NCBI GenBank assembly: GCA_041394885.1
Contig: JAWKHI010000011.1
Location: forward strand, 62,001 to 126,000
Direction of reading: 5' to 3'
Source of the DNA: DSOI01 sp041394885
GTDB taxonomy: Bacteria; Acidobacteriota; Terriglobia; Bryobacterales; Bryobacteraceae
DNA length: 64,000 nucleotides
Position 1 is the stretch's first letter. The number at the start of each line of letters is the position of its first letter. The notes below the pieces were generated by a model, which searched no databases, was not told the DNA's origin, and was given only the letters and a program-made list of their open reading frames with translations. A program made the translations under genes and the position numbers. This document shows, piece by piece, positions 28,067 through 36,770 of this stretch.

Positions 28067-29266
28067 TTATTCGATGTTGAAGGCGGAGAGCGATTCCTCG
28101 GTTCGCACAAAGATGCGTCCGGCGGCGAGTGCGGGGTAGGCGCGTACGAGGGAGTCCGCCACGCGCACTTTCCTGGCGGGCTTGAACGCCTTGGGGGAGG
28201 CGGGGGCGATTTGGAGTTCGCCGGACTCGGTGAGCACGAACAGATCCGAGCCGGCGAGAGTGACGGTTCCGGCACGTAGCCCCGGGACGCTCCACATGAC
28301 TTTTCCCGTGGCCCACTCGACCGAACGGAGTTCCTGGCCCATTTCCTGGCGTCCGTGGAATCCGTAGAGGTAGCCGTCGCGGAGGACGGGAGTAGCGTAG
28401 TGGGCGGAGAGGGAATCGTCGCCGGACCAGATCGTTTTTGGCGGAGACTGGGCAAGGTCCAGGAGGGCGGCCCCGGTGCCGTAGCTGGCGGTGATGAAGA
28501 CTTGCGAGCCGCTGACGATCGGTGTGGCGGCGTTGACGGAAGCCTGGCTGCGGGAGCGCCAGCGGTGCTCGAAGCGGATCTTGCCGGAGGCGGGGTCGGC
28601 GTCGACGAGGCCATCGCGGGTGAAGAACAGGGCGTGAGCCGCGCCGGCGATGGTGGCGATGGTGGGCGAAGCATAGCCGGATTCCGAGGAGAGGGCCTTC
28701 CAGAGCGTCTTGCCGGTGGCCTTGTCGATGGCGACGATGCCGGCTCCGTTCGCGCCGCCGATGTTCATGAGCAGGCGGTCGCCGGAGACGAGGGGATTGC
28801 AGGCTGTCCCGAAGAACTCCTTGCGGACGCCGAATTCCTTGCGGGCGTCAATTTGCCATGCGCGTTTGCCCGTATCGAGTCGGACGCAGGTGAGCGTGCC
28901 TTCCGCGCCATAGGTGAAGACGAGATCGCCATCGATGGCGGGTGTGGCGCGGGGGCCCTCGGAGAATCCGAAGTCATCGCGGTAACCGGTGGGGTAGGCG
29001 TGCTTCCATTGTGTCTTGCCGGAGGCGGGGTCGATGCTTTCGATGATCTCCTCGCTCCCCTGGCGATGGAAAGCGATGACGCGGGAGCCCGCGACGGCGA
29101 CGGACGAGAAACCAGCGCCGAGGGGATGTTTCCAAAGACGCTTGGGGGTGGCCTTGGGCGAATAGGGTCCGGTGTAGATGCCGTTGCGCGTGGGGCCCAA
29201 ATGCTGGGGCCAGTCCTGGGCGTCGCTCAGGAAGGCGGCGGCGATGAGCAGCGCAGCGGTCTTCAT
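28067..29266 (-). CDS. Secreted PQQ-like beta-propeller protein
   Basis: 399 residues from ATG at 29264-29266. A signal peptide (MKTAALLIAAAFLSDAQ) precedes DWPQHLGPTRNGIY, the usual opening of outer-membrane-associated PQQ-repeat propellers. Several repeats of the type DPASGKTQWKH, DTGKRAWQ, DKATGKTLWKA, ATGKVMWSV are visible. PQQ binding and activity are not established for such proteins; many are scaffolds. Its ATG overlaps the stop of the small membrane protein upstream (ATGA), linking it to the end of the his operon. Confidence 0.85.
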   Translation of the reverse strand: MKTAALLIAAAFLSDAQDWPQHLGPTRNGIYTGPYSPKATPKRLWKHPLGAGFSSVAVAGSRVIAFHRQGSEEIIESIDPASGKTQWKHAYPTGYRDDFGFSEGPRATPAIDGDLVFTYGAEGTLTCVRLDTGKRAWQIDARKEFGVRKEFFGTACNPLVSGDRLLMNIGGANGAGIVAIDKATGKTLWKALSSESGYASPTIATIAGAAHALFFTRDGLVDADPASGKIRFEHRWRSRSQASVNAATPIVSGSQVFITASYGTGAALLDLAQSPPKTIWSGDDSLSAHYATPVLRDGYLYGFHGRQEMGQELRSVEWATGKVMWSVPGLRAGTVTLAGSDLFVLTESGELQIAPASPKAFKPARKVRVADSLVRAYPALAAGRIFVRTEESLSAFNIE

Positions 29267-29676
29267 GGCTGGACGGCGAGGGTGGCCGGGCCTTCGGGCA
29301 ATGCCTGTGTGAGATCGACGAACATGGAGCGCAGTTGATCCGCCATGCCCGGATTTCCCGCGGTGAGCCCGGAGGTGATGTCGTCGCGGTGATCGAGGAG
29401 TGCCTTCAGGGTGGGCACGACTTCGGGACGGGCGGTTTCGGTGACCTGATGGAGATGATCGAAGAACTGAGTGGAGAGGTCGCGGGCCTGGGCGGAGCGC
29501 CCTTGCTCGACTTCCACGATCAGCGTCGCCAATTGGAGGCGCAGGAGACGTTGATCGCTGAGTGCCGAGACTTGGGCGAGTTTGGTATCGACGTCGCGTT
29601 TGGCGAGGAATTGGGGAACGAAGCCGGCGAGAAAGGCCACGGCGGCGAGGATGATCGGGAGCAGGACGCGTTTCAT
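29263..29676 (-). CDS. Small membrane-anchored or secreted protein
   Basis: 137 residues. The N-terminal hydrophobic segment LLPIILAAVAFLAGFVPQFL precedes a mostly helical region (about 30-125) rich in Leu, Gln and Asp, with no cysteines. No family is recognised. It lies 24 bases after hisA and overlaps the propeller gene, so it is probably transcribed with the his operon and may assist the propeller protein. Confidence 0.65.
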   Translation of the reverse strand: MKRVLLPIILAAVAFLAGFVPQFLAKRDVDTKLAQVSALSDQRLLRLQLATLIVEVEQGRSAQARDLSTQFFDHLHQVTETARPEVVPTLKALLDHRDDITSGLTAGNPGMADQLRSMFVDLTQALPEGPATLAVQP

Positions 29677-29700
29677 AGTCGTAAGGCAGTGCCTTAGTGA

Positions 29701-30408
29701 TTATGCGTAATCGGAATTGATCCGCGCCAGTGCGTCGAGATCGAGGCGTCCGGTGTAGATGGCCATCCCGAGCGCGGCGTGGATCCGGAGGCGCTGGAGT
29801 TCGGCGATTTCGTCGAGGGTGGTGATGCCGCCGGCGGCGGTGATTTCGAGGCGGGTATTGTCGCGGAGACGGCGGAACCAATTGAGGTCCGTCCCCTGCA
29901 TCATGCCCTCTTTGTCGACGTAGGTGCAGAGGACTCCGCCGCAATAGGGTTCGAGTTGGCGGATGACTTGTTCGGCGGTGAGGTCGACCGACTCCTGCCA
30001 GCCTTTGACGGCGATGCGTCCGCCTTTGGAATCGAGAGCGACGAGGATGCGTTCGCGGCCGATGGCTTGGGCGAGCAGGGCGAGGAAGTCGCCAGCGATG
30101 CCGGTTTCCGTGAACGCGGAGGTTCCGACGATCACGCGATGGGCGCCTTGTTCAACGAGTTTGCGGGCGCGAGCAAGGTCCCGGACGCCGCCGCCGACGC
30201 GGCAGCGTGCGCGTTTGGCGATGTATTCGACGATGGCGTCGTTGGAGCCTCGTCCGAGGGCTGCGTCGAGGTCAATCACCTGAATTTCGGGAAAAGCGCG
30301 AAACCGGTGGAGCATTTCGTCGGGGGAACCGCCTTCGAGTGCCTTCTCGCGTCCTTGGATGAGTTGGACGACCTTGCCGCCCATGAGATCGATGCAGGGA
30401 ATGATCAT
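29701..30408 (-). CDS. hisA: ProFAR isomerase
   Basis: 235 residues from ATG at 30406-30408 (MIIPCIDLMGGKVVQLIQG). TIM barrel with the phosphate-binding motifs GGGVRD and AAGGITT. It isomerises ProFAR to PRFAR in histidine synthesis. It overlaps the hisF stop (ATGA). In some actinobacteria this fold also serves tryptophan synthesis (PriA), but HisA is the simpler call in a his operon. Confidence 0.93.
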   Translation of the reverse strand: MIIPCIDLMGGKVVQLIQGREKALEGGSPDEMLHRFRAFPEIQVIDLDAALGRGSNDAIVEYIAKRARCRVGGGVRDLARARKLVEQGAHRVIVGTSAFTETGIAGDFLALLAQAIGRERILVALDSKGGRIAVKGWQESVDLTAEQVIRQLEPYCGGVLCTYVDKEGMMQGTDLNWFRRLRDNTRLEITAAGGITTLDEIAELQRLRIHAALGMAIYTGRLDLDALARINSDYA

Positions 30409-31172
30409 AGAACCGGAGGCCTCACCGGGATGCCGTGCTTTTCGAGGTGCTCTTTGAGGTCCGCGACAGTGTAGGCGCCGTAGTGAAAGATGGAGGCGGC
30501 CAGCGCGGCGTCGGCTTCGCCCTCGGTGAGCACCTTGACGAAGTGATCCGGCGAGCCGGCTCCGCCGCTGGCGATGACGGGGATACGGGTGGCGCGGGAG
30601 ACGGCCCGTGTGAGAGCGCAATCGAAGCCCTCCTGGACGCCGTCGGTATCCATGGAAGTGAGCAGGATTTCTCCGGCGCCGAGGGATTCGCCGCGGGCGG
30701 CCCATTCAACGGCGTCGACGCCTTCGTCAACGCGTCCTCCTTTGGTGAAGACGTTCCAGCCGCCATCGGGGCGGCGGCGTGCGTCGATGGCGAGGACCAC
30801 AGCTTGGGCGCCGAATTCGCGGCTGAGCTCGGTGATGAGTTCGGGACGATGGACGGCGGCGGTGTTGACGCTGACTTTGTCCGCGCCGGCGCGAATGATC
30901 TTGCGGGCGTCCGTGACGGTGCGAATGCCACCGCCGACAGTGAGAGGAATGAAGACGCGGCGGGCGGTGCGGAACACGACGTCCACCATGGTGTTGCGCT
31001 CGTCCGAGGAGGCGGTGATATCGAGGAAGACGAGTTCGTCGGCACTTTGGAGGTTGTAGCGCTCGGCGAGTTCCACGGGATCGCCGGCATCGCGGAGGTT
31101 GACGAAGTTGATGCCCTTGACCACGCGGCCGGCGGTGACGTCGAGACAGGGAATGATTCGTTTCGCAAGCAC
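30405..31172 (-). CDS. hisF: Imidazole glycerol phosphate synthase, cyclase subunit
   Basis: 255 residues from GTG at 31170-31172 (LAKRIIPCLDVTAGRVVKGI). Catalytic Asp residues are in CLDV and AIDARR; phosphate motifs GGGIRT and ASGGAG. With HisH it makes IGP and AICAR. It begins four bases after the hisH stop, and the short distance and GTG start indicate coupling. Upstream extension of the frame is not supported. Confidence 0.94.
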   Translation of the reverse strand: MLAKRIIPCLDVTAGRVVKGINFVNLRDAGDPVELAERYNLQSADELVFLDITASSDERNTMVDVVFRTARRVFIPLTVGGGIRTVTDARKIIRAGADKVSVNTAAVHRPELITELSREFGAQAVVLAIDARRRPDGGWNVFTKGGRVDEGVDAVEWAARGESLGAGEILLTSMDTDGVQEGFDCALTRAVSRATRIPVIASGGAGSPDHFVKVLTEGEADAALAASIFHYGAYTVADLKEHLEKHGIPVRPPVL

Positions 31173-31176
31173 GTTG

Positions 31177-31785
31177 TTATAGGTCCACGAAGTTCTTGAC
31201 GATGCGGAGGCCGAGGGGGCCGGACTTTTCTGGATGGAACTGCACGCCGAAGATGTTGTTGTGTTCAAGCACCGCGGTGTAGGGGACGGTGTAGGTGCAG
31301 GTGGCGGCGGTGGCCGAATTCACCGGCGCGTAATAGGAGTGCGCGAAGTAAAGATGCGGGCGGGGGCCGAGGTGGAGCAGGAGTTCCGAGTCTTCGCCGG
31401 CGGCGCCGTGGGGGACGATTTCGTTCCAGCCCATGTGGGGGACGCGGGCGCCGGGAGCGAAGCGCTGGACGACTTCGGGGAACAAGCCGAGTCCGGCGAC
31501 CTCGGGGGCTTCTTCGCTCGAGGCGAACAGCGCCTGGAGGCCGAGGCAAATGCCGAGGAAGGGGACGCCGGCGCGGATACGATCGAGCAAAACCTCGCGG
31601 ACGCGCATGGCGTCGAGCGAGCGCATGATCTGGCCGAAGTGGCCGACGCCGGGCAGGATGATCTTGCCGGCTTTGGCGAGCGAGGCGGCATCGTCGATGG
31701 TGACGTGGGGCGCGCCGATTTCGGCTAGGGTGTTCTGAACCGACTGAAGATTGCCGGCGCCGTAGTCGAAGATGGAGATGGTCAC
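31177..31785 (-). CDS. hisH: Imidazole glycerol phosphate synthase, glutaminase subunit
   Basis: 202 residues from GTG at 31783-31785 (TISIFDYGAGNLQSVQ). Class I amidotransferase with nucleophile Cys in GICLGLQALF and the His-Glu pair in FGVQFHPEKS. It supplies ammonia to HisF. The GTG overlaps the hisB stop (GTGA). An ATG frame start further upstream (31866) lies inside hisB and is unlikely. Confidence 0.94.
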   Translation of the reverse strand: MTISIFDYGAGNLQSVQNTLAEIGAPHVTIDDAASLAKAGKIILPGVGHFGQIMRSLDAMRVREVLLDRIRAGVPFLGICLGLQALFASSEEAPEVAGLGLFPEVVQRFAPGARVPHMGWNEIVPHGAAGEDSELLLHLGPRPHLYFAHSYYAPVNSATAATCTYTVPYTAVLEHNNIFGVQFHPEKSGPLGLRIVKNFVDL

Positions 31786-32369
31786 AGCAGCCCCTTGGTG
31801 GAAGGCAGTTGATCCTTGAGCCGCGCGTCCTTGGAGCAGGCGTAACGCATGGCACGGGCGAAGCACTTGAAGACGGCCTCGATCTTGTGGTGGTTGGAGC
31901 GGCCGTAGAGGACCTTGGCGTGTAGGTTGGCGCCGGCGTGGGCGACGAAGCCGGAGAAGAAGTCCTCGCAGAGTTCGGTTTGGAGGTCTCCCACGAGACG
32001 GACGCGGACGAGATCCTTATAGACGAGCGCGGGGCGGCCTCCGAGGTCGACGGCAACGACGGCGAGGGTTTCATCCATGGGGAGGACGAAGTAACCGGCG
32101 CGATTGATGCCTTTGCGATCGGCGAGCGCGGTGGCGAAGAGCTGGCCGAGGACGATGCCCACGTCTTCGACGGTGTGGTGCTGATCGACGTCGAGATCGC
32201 CCTGGGCGTAAAGTTTCAAGTCGAAGCCGCCGTGTTTGGTGAACAGCTCGAGCATGTGATCGAAGAATCGAATGCCGGTGGAGATTTCGTACCGGCCGCG
32301 CCCTTCGATCTTTAGCGTGCCCTCGATTTGGGTTTCCTTGGTGTGGCGCTTGACGGTTGCCGTTCTCAT
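31782..32369 (-). CDS. hisB: Imidazoleglycerol-phosphate dehydratase
   Basis: 195 residues, the monofunctional dehydratase length, without the N-terminal phosphatase found in enterobacteria. Metal-binding histidines are in FFDHML, DQHHTVEDVG, GFVAHAGANLH and SNHHKIEAVFK. The missing histinol-phosphatase activity is probably provided by the HAD gene that precedes it, whose stop overlaps this ATG. Confidence 0.95.
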   Translation of the reverse strand: MRTATVKRHTKETQIEGTLKIEGRGRYEISTGIRFFDHMLELFTKHGGFDLKLYAQGDLDVDQHHTVEDVGIVLGQLFATALADRKGINRAGYFVLPMDETLAVVAVDLGGRPALVYKDLVRVRLVGDLQTELCEDFFSGFVAHAGANLHAKVLYGRSNHHKIEAVFKCFARAMRYACSKDARLKDQLPSTKGLL

Positions 32370-33067
32370 CGGTTCTCCAGGATAGCGGGGATTCGGTCGA
32401 TGTGTTCGATCACGGCGACGGCGCTGTACTGTTCGAACAGCTCGAGCAGGCGGTCGCGAAAGGGCACCTCGGCGGCGGCGATGCCGATGAACGGGACGCC
32501 GGCGGCATGGGCGCTGCGGGCGTCGTCGACGGTATCGCCGACGTACCAGAGTTCCTGGCCGGGGTGGGCGGCGCGGATCTTGTCGAGGCCTTCCGGGTGT
32601 GGCTTGCCGTGGACGACGTCGCCGGCGCCGATCAGGGGCGCGAAGGGTATGTCGCGGGCGAAGCGATTGAGGGTGAGCATGGCTTCGTCGCGGAGGCGTC
32701 CGGTGAAGATGGCGAGTTGATAAGCGCGGCTGAGCAGTTCGAGCAACCCCGGCGCGGGCAGCCAGCGTTCGCGCGCCATCAGACCGCTGGGGATGCCATC
32801 GGTGATCTCACCGAAGAAGAGGCGATTGAATTCGGCGATGACGGTTTCGTAGGCGACTTCGACGCCGAGGTCCCGGGCAATGGTCTGGGAGAGGAGCCAG
32901 TCATTGTTGAACCCTCCGCGGTTCTTGTATTCCTGGACGAGTTCGCGCGTGATGGTTTGGCCGGTGAAGTGGCGAACGGTCTGGCAGATGGTCTCGCGGT
33001 AGGATTCGGATACTTCGACGAGTACGCCGTCCATGTCGAAGACCACGATTTCTTGGGATCGTTTCAT
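32366..33067 (-). CDS. HAD-superfamily phosphatase, candidate histidinol-phosphatase
   Basis: 233 residues. Motif I VVFDMDGVLVEVSESYRE, helical cap with RELVQEYKNRGGFNNDW, motif II FTGRLRDEA, conserved Lys in VHGKPHPEGLDK and motif IV YVGDTVDDARSA. It resembles the HAD-IA group (TIGR01548) known for sitting in or fused to his genes. Its place between hisC and hisB, and the absence of another phosphatase in the operon, make it the likely histidinol-phosphate phosphatase; this is inference. It overlaps hisB by four bases. Confidence 0.85.
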   Translation of the reverse strand: MKRSQEIVVFDMDGVLVEVSESYRETICQTVRHFTGQTITRELVQEYKNRGGFNNDWLLSQTIARDLGVEVAYETVIAEFNRLFFGEITDGIPSGLMARERWLPAPGLLELLSRAYQLAIFTGRLRDEAMLTLNRFARDIPFAPLIGAGDVVHGKPHPEGLDKIRAAHPGQELWYVGDTVDDARSAHAAGVPFIGIAAAEVPFRDRLLELFEQYSAVAVIEHIDRIPAILENR

Positions 33068-33079
33068 GGTGGGGTGGGG

Positions 33080-34147
33080 CTAGGGTGCGAGGATGGCTTT
33101 CAGTTCGCGGAGGAAACGCTCGGCTTGTTCGCGGGTGCCGGTGGTGACGCGGATGCAGCCGGCGATTTCGTAGCTGCGGTCCCGGACGAGAACGCCGCGT
33201 TCGCGGAGTTTGTCGCGAATCTCGATGGACCGGTCGCCGATGCGAAACAGGACGAAGTTCGCCTCACTGGGGAAGTAGGGGATGGAGAGTGCGTCGAGCC
33301 CGCGATAAATGAGGTCGCGCGCGGCGAGGGCTTCGGCGACGTATTGGCCAACGTACTCGGGGTCTTCGACGGCGGCTCGGGCAGCCACGGCGGCGAGCAT
33401 ATTGACACTGTAGGGCGATTGGGCTTTGTGCAGGAACGCGACGTTGGCGGCCTGGGAGAAGAGGCAGCCGACGCGCATGGCGGCCATGCCGTGGACCTTG
33501 GAGAAGGTCCGGCTGACGAAGAGGTTCGGGTATCGCCCGATGAGCGGCAGAGCGGTGACGCCGGAGAATTCGAAATAGGCCTCATCGATGAGAACGGCGG
33601 CGCGGGGGGCGTGTTGGAGAATACGTTCGACGGCGTCGAGGGCGATGCCGGCGCCGGTGGGGTTGTTGGGGTTGGAGATAAGAATGGCGCGCGTTGCGGG
33701 TGTGATGGCGGCAAGCAACTCGTCGAGGGGAAAGGCGAGGTCGGGGTCGCGATAGGACAGTTCGCGGATCGACGCCCCGGCGAGTTCGGCATAGAACCGG
33801 TACATGGCGTACGAGGGATGGAAGACGATCACCTCTTGGGCGTCGTCGACGTAGGTGTTGACGAGCACCTGGATGGCTTCGTCGGTGCCGTTGGTGAGGA
33901 TGAACCGGTCGGCGGGCACACCGAAGAAGCGGGCAAGAACGGGCTTGGTGTCCTCGTACTCGGGGTAGACGGTGAGAGCGGCGGCGTCGAGGTAGCGGCG
34001 CAGGGCATCGAGGACGCGAGGGGAAGCACCGACGGTGTTTTCATTGAAGTCAAGCCGGAGCTTACCGGCGCGTCCGGAAGAAGGCGGAGAGTAGGGCGCC
34101 ATGCCGACGACGGCGGGGCGAGGCTGGAGAAATGAGTCGTCAGGCAT
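33080..34147 (-). CDS. hisC: Histidinol-phosphate aminotransferase
   Basis: 355 residues from ATG at 34145-34147, chosen because it overlaps the hisD stop (ATGCCTGA) and gives the normal length; a frame extension to 34228 lies inside hisD. PLP fold type I: LDFNENTVGASPRV start, ISNPNNPTG, DEAYFEFSG, and the PLP lysine in SRTFSKVHGMAAMRVGC. It converts imidazole acetol phosphate to histidinol phosphate. Confidence 0.95.
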   Translation of the reverse strand: MPDDSFLQPRPAVVGMAPYSPPSSGRAGKLRLDFNENTVGASPRVLDALRRYLDAAALTVYPEYEDTKPVLARFFGVPADRFILTNGTDEAIQVLVNTYVDDAQEVIVFHPSYAMYRFYAELAGASIRELSYRDPDLAFPLDELLAAITPATRAILISNPNNPTGAGIALDAVERILQHAPRAAVLIDEAYFEFSGVTALPLIGRYPNLFVSRTFSKVHGMAAMRVGCLFSQAANVAFLHKAQSPYSVNMLAAVAARAAVEDPEYVGQYVAEALAARDLIYRGLDALSIPYFPSEANFVLFRIGDRSIEIRDKLRERGVLVRDRSYEIAGCIRVTTGTREQAERFLRELKAILAP

Positions 34148-35411
34148 TGGGCGTTTTTCTGGCCTTGGCAGGAATGGGCCGTGAGCGGATTTCGACCGAG
34201 CGGGCATGGGCTTCGAGGCCTTCGGCACGGGCGAGGGTAGTGACGGCAGGTGTGAGGCGTGAGAGCGCGCCTGGAGAAAGCTGCTGGACGGAGATCACTT
34301 TGACGAAGTCCGCCGCGGAGAGTCCGCCACGGAGGCGGGCGATGCCGCTGGTGGGTAGAACGTGGTTGGGTCCGGAGGCATAATCGCCGGCGGCTTCCGT
34401 GCTGTAGGGGCCGAGGAAGACGCTGCCGGAGTGCCGGATACCGGGGAGGAGCGTACGGTCATGGAGAGAGAGGTGTTCGGGAGCGAATCGATTGCAGAGG
34501 TCGACGGCTTCGGCGGGGGAGTCGACGAGGACGATGGCGGAATTGCGTCTGATGGCGACTCGGGCCACGTCCGCGGTGGGCAGCGTTTCGAGTTGCGCTT
34601 CGATGTGGCGGGCGACCTCGAGTGCAAGCTTCTTGGACCGGGTGAGGAGAATGGCGCTGGAGTCGGTGTCGTGCTCGGCTTGCGCGAGCATGTCGGCGGC
34701 GATCCAGGAGGCATCGCCCTTGTCGGCGATGATGAGGATCTCGGTGGGCCCGGCGACGAAGTCGATGCCGGTTTCGCCGGCGATGATCTTCTTCGCGGCG
34801 GCCACCCAGATGGAGCCGGGGCCGACGATGCGGTCCGCGCGGGGGATGGTCTTGGTGCCGAAGGCGAAGGCGGCGATGGCGTGCGCGCCTCCGATGCGGT
34901 AGAGATGGTCAACCTTGAGGAAGGCGGCGGTTCCCAGGATTGCGTCGGCGGGGCGAGGCGAGGTGGCGCAGACGGTGCGGACGCCGGCGACGCGGGCCGG
35001 GATGACGGTCATCATGAGGGTGGAGGGGAGTGGATAGCGTCCGCTGGGGATGTAGGCGGCGACGCAATCGAGCGGGCGGATGATCTGGGTGAGCCGGAGG
35101 CCGGGTGCGGGAGTGACGGCTTTGGGCTCCGGCATCTGCAACCGGGCGTAGGAGCGGATATTGGCGGCGGCGGTGCGGAGGGCGGAACGCATGGCGGCGG
35201 GCAGCTTCACCTTGCGCATGGCGTCCGGGGAGATTTCGAGCGAGTCGCCCTCGAGATTATCGAAGCGGCGGGCGTATTCGGCCACGGCCTTGTCGCCTCG
35301 CTTGCGAACGTCGTCGAGAATAGGCCGGACAAGGGCCTCCGCTTCCGTCATGCGGGCCGAGCGGCGGGACAGCAGGCGGCCAATATCGGAGGATGGCAGG
35401 ATACGGATCAT
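34140..35411 (-). CDS. hisD: Histidinol dehydrogenase
   Basis: 423 residues. Conserved segments include YIPSGRYPLPSTLMMTVIPA, GGAHAIAAFAFGT, VGPGSIWVAAAKK, DFVAGPTEILIIAD, QAEHDTDSSAIL with the zinc ligands, and FAPEHLSLHD. It performs the last two NAD-dependent oxidations to histidine. It starts two bases after the hisG stop. Confidence 0.97.
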   Translation of the reverse strand: MIRILPSSDIGRLLSRRSARMTEAEALVRPILDDVRKRGDKAVAEYARRFDNLEGDSLEISPDAMRKVKLPAAMRSALRTAAANIRSYARLQMPEPKAVTPAPGLRLTQIIRPLDCVAAYIPSGRYPLPSTLMMTVIPARVAGVRTVCATSPRPADAILGTAAFLKVDHLYRIGGAHAIAAFAFGTKTIPRADRIVGPGSIWVAAAKKIIAGETGIDFVAGPTEILIIADKGDASWIAADMLAQAEHDTDSSAILLTRSKKLALEVARHIEAQLETLPTADVARVAIRRNSAIVLVDSPAEAVDLCNRFAPEHLSLHDRTLLPGIRHSGSVFLGPYSTEAAGDYASGPNHVLPTSGIARLRGGLSAADFVKVISVQQLSPGALSRLTPAVTTLARAEGLEAHARSVEIRSRPIPAKARKTPNA

Positions 35412-35413
35412 GG

Positions 35414-36283
35414 CTACATGACGATCTTGTTCAGCGGGTATTCGACGATGCCCTGAGCGCCGGCTTCTTTGAGACGCGGAATGATGGTGCGGACGGTGGC
35501 TTCCTCGAGGATGGTGTTGACGGCGAGCCAGTCGTCGTCACTGAGGTGCGAGATGGTGGGGCGCTTGAGCGCGGGCAGAACCGAGAGTACGCGGTCGAGA
35601 TTGGCCTTCTCGACATTGAGCATCAGGCCGACCTTGCCGAGAGCGCTGATGGCGCCTTCGAGGAGCATCTTGATGTCGTCGAGCTTGCGGCGCTTCCACT
35701 GGTCCTGCCAGGAAGCGTTGTTGGCGATCAACTGGGTGTTCGATTCAAGGACGGTGTCGACGATTTTGAGATTGTTCGCGCGCAGGGAGGATCCGGTTTC
35801 GGTGACTTCGACGATGGCGTCGGCAAGGACGGGGGGTTTGACCTCGGTGGCGCCCCAGGAGAACTCAACCTTGGCGTTGACGCCATGGGCGGCGAGGTAT
35901 TTCTTGGTGGCGCCGACCAGTTCGGTGGCGATGATACGGCCTTCGAGATCCTTGACCGAGTGAATGTCGGAGCTTTCCGGAGCGGCGAGCACCCAACGGA
36001 CTTTGCCGAAGCTTTGCTTGGCGTAGACGAGGTCGGCCACGACCTGGACGTCAGCTCCGTTTTCGATGACCCAGTCGCGGCCGGTGAGTCCGGCGTCGAG
36101 GATGCCGTCTTCGACGTAACGGGCCATCTCCTGGGCACGGATGAGCATGCATTCGATTTCGGGGTCGTCGATGGCGGGGAAGTAGGAACGGCTGGAGACG
36201 TTGATGACGAAGCCGGCGCGCCGGAACAGGTCGACGGTGGCGTTCTCGAGGCTTCCTTTGGGGATACCGAGTTTGAGTTTCAT
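35414..36283 (-). CDS. hisG: ATP phosphoribosyltransferase, long form
   Basis: 289 residues (MKLKLGIPKGSLENATVDLF), including the C-terminal ACT-like regulatory domain of long HisG (about 215-289, LMLNVEKANLDRVLSVLPAL). PRPP-binding EVTETGSSLRANNLKIV is present. It is the committed and feedback-inhibited step. Long form implies no HisZ requirement, consistent with no hisZ nearby. Five bases separate it from hisI. Confidence 0.95.
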   Translation of the reverse strand: MKLKLGIPKGSLENATVDLFRRAGFVINVSSRSYFPAIDDPEIECMLIRAQEMARYVEDGILDAGLTGRDWVIENGADVQVVADLVYAKQSFGKVRWVLAAPESSDIHSVKDLEGRIIATELVGATKKYLAAHGVNAKVEFSWGATEVKPPVLADAIVEVTETGSSLRANNLKIVDTVLESNTQLIANNASWQDQWKRRKLDDIKMLLEGAISALGKVGLMLNVEKANLDRVLSVLPALKRPTISHLSDDDWLAVNTILEEATVRTIIPRLKEAGAQGIVEYPLNKIVM

Positions 36284-36288
36284 TGTGG

Positions 36289-36663
36289 TTAGCTCTTGTA
36301 GACAGCGCCGGGATCGAAGGTTTTGGTGTCGGTGTCGGCGAAGGCGGTGCCGGTCCACTTGCGAAAGAAGCAGCTCTGGTAGCCTTCGTGGCAGACGCCG
36401 GGGCCGAGCGATTCGGCGGCGATGACGAGGGCGTCGCGGTCGCAGTCGGTGCGAATTTCCTTGACGACGAGGCGGTGTCCGGACGATTCTCCTTTCATCC
36501 AGAGCTTGTTCCGGGAGCGGGAGTAGAAGGTGACGAAGCCGGTGGCGGTGGTATTTTGCCAGGCTTGTTCGTTCATGAAACCGACCATCAGCACGCGCCC
36601 GGTGATGTGGTCAACGACGACGGCGGCGATGAGGCCGTCCATTTTATTGAAGTCAAGATCCAT
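36289..36663 (-). CDS. hisI: Phosphoribosyl-AMP cyclohydrolase
   Basis: 124 residues, the single-domain form without fused HisE. Zinc-site cysteines are in RTDCDRDALVI and GVCHEGYQSCFFR; SRSRNKLWMKGESSGH is the usual core. It is the first structural gene of the operon. Its ATG lies 107 bases after the stop of the histidine-rich leader ORF. No clear ribosome site precedes it, so its translation may depend on leader RNA structure. No hisE is seen in the window. Confidence 0.95.
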   Translation of the reverse strand: MDLDFNKMDGLIAAVVVDHITGRVLMVGFMNEQAWQNTTATGFVTFYSRSRNKLWMKGESSGHRLVVKEIRTDCDRDALVIAAESLGPGVCHEGYQSCFFRKWTGTAFADTDTKTFDPGAVYKS

Positions 36664-36717
36664 TGTTTGGTTACCAGTCGGTCAGCAAAGGGAACAGGAG
36701 CCAGCGCGCGAGAACCG

Positions 36718-36770
36718 CGGCGGGCAGGCCGGATGAAACGAGGAAAAGAAGATCCGGATCCGTCCCGCCG
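36718..36770 (-). promoter_or_regulatory. Potential attenuator stem-loop in his leader RNA
   Basis: Directly after the leader TAG, CGGCGGG (36770-36764) can pair with CCCGCCG (36724-36718); inside it CCGGAU (36757-36752) can pair with AUCCGG (36734-36729). A competing 7-bp pairing joins CGGAUCC in the leader ORF (36812-36806) to GGAUCCG (36761-36755), which would open the inner stem. So the ribosome's position on the leader could switch the fold. A U-tract after the outer stem is lacking, so the mechanism (intrinsic, Rho-dependent or translational) is open. Confidence 0.45.

Noticed and set aside
26698..28080. 460-codon frame antisense to lepA
   Set aside because: Shadow of lepA on the opposite strand.
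28067..29944. Single 625-residue protein fusing a basic N-terminus to the PQQ propeller
   Set aside because: The part before 29266 is the wrong frame of the small membrane protein and hisA; the signal peptide marks the real start.
32357..34135. 592-codon frame antisense to hisC and the HAD gene
   Set aside because: Shadow frame with Gly/Asp/Glu-rich composition; the his genes on the other strand are unambiguous.
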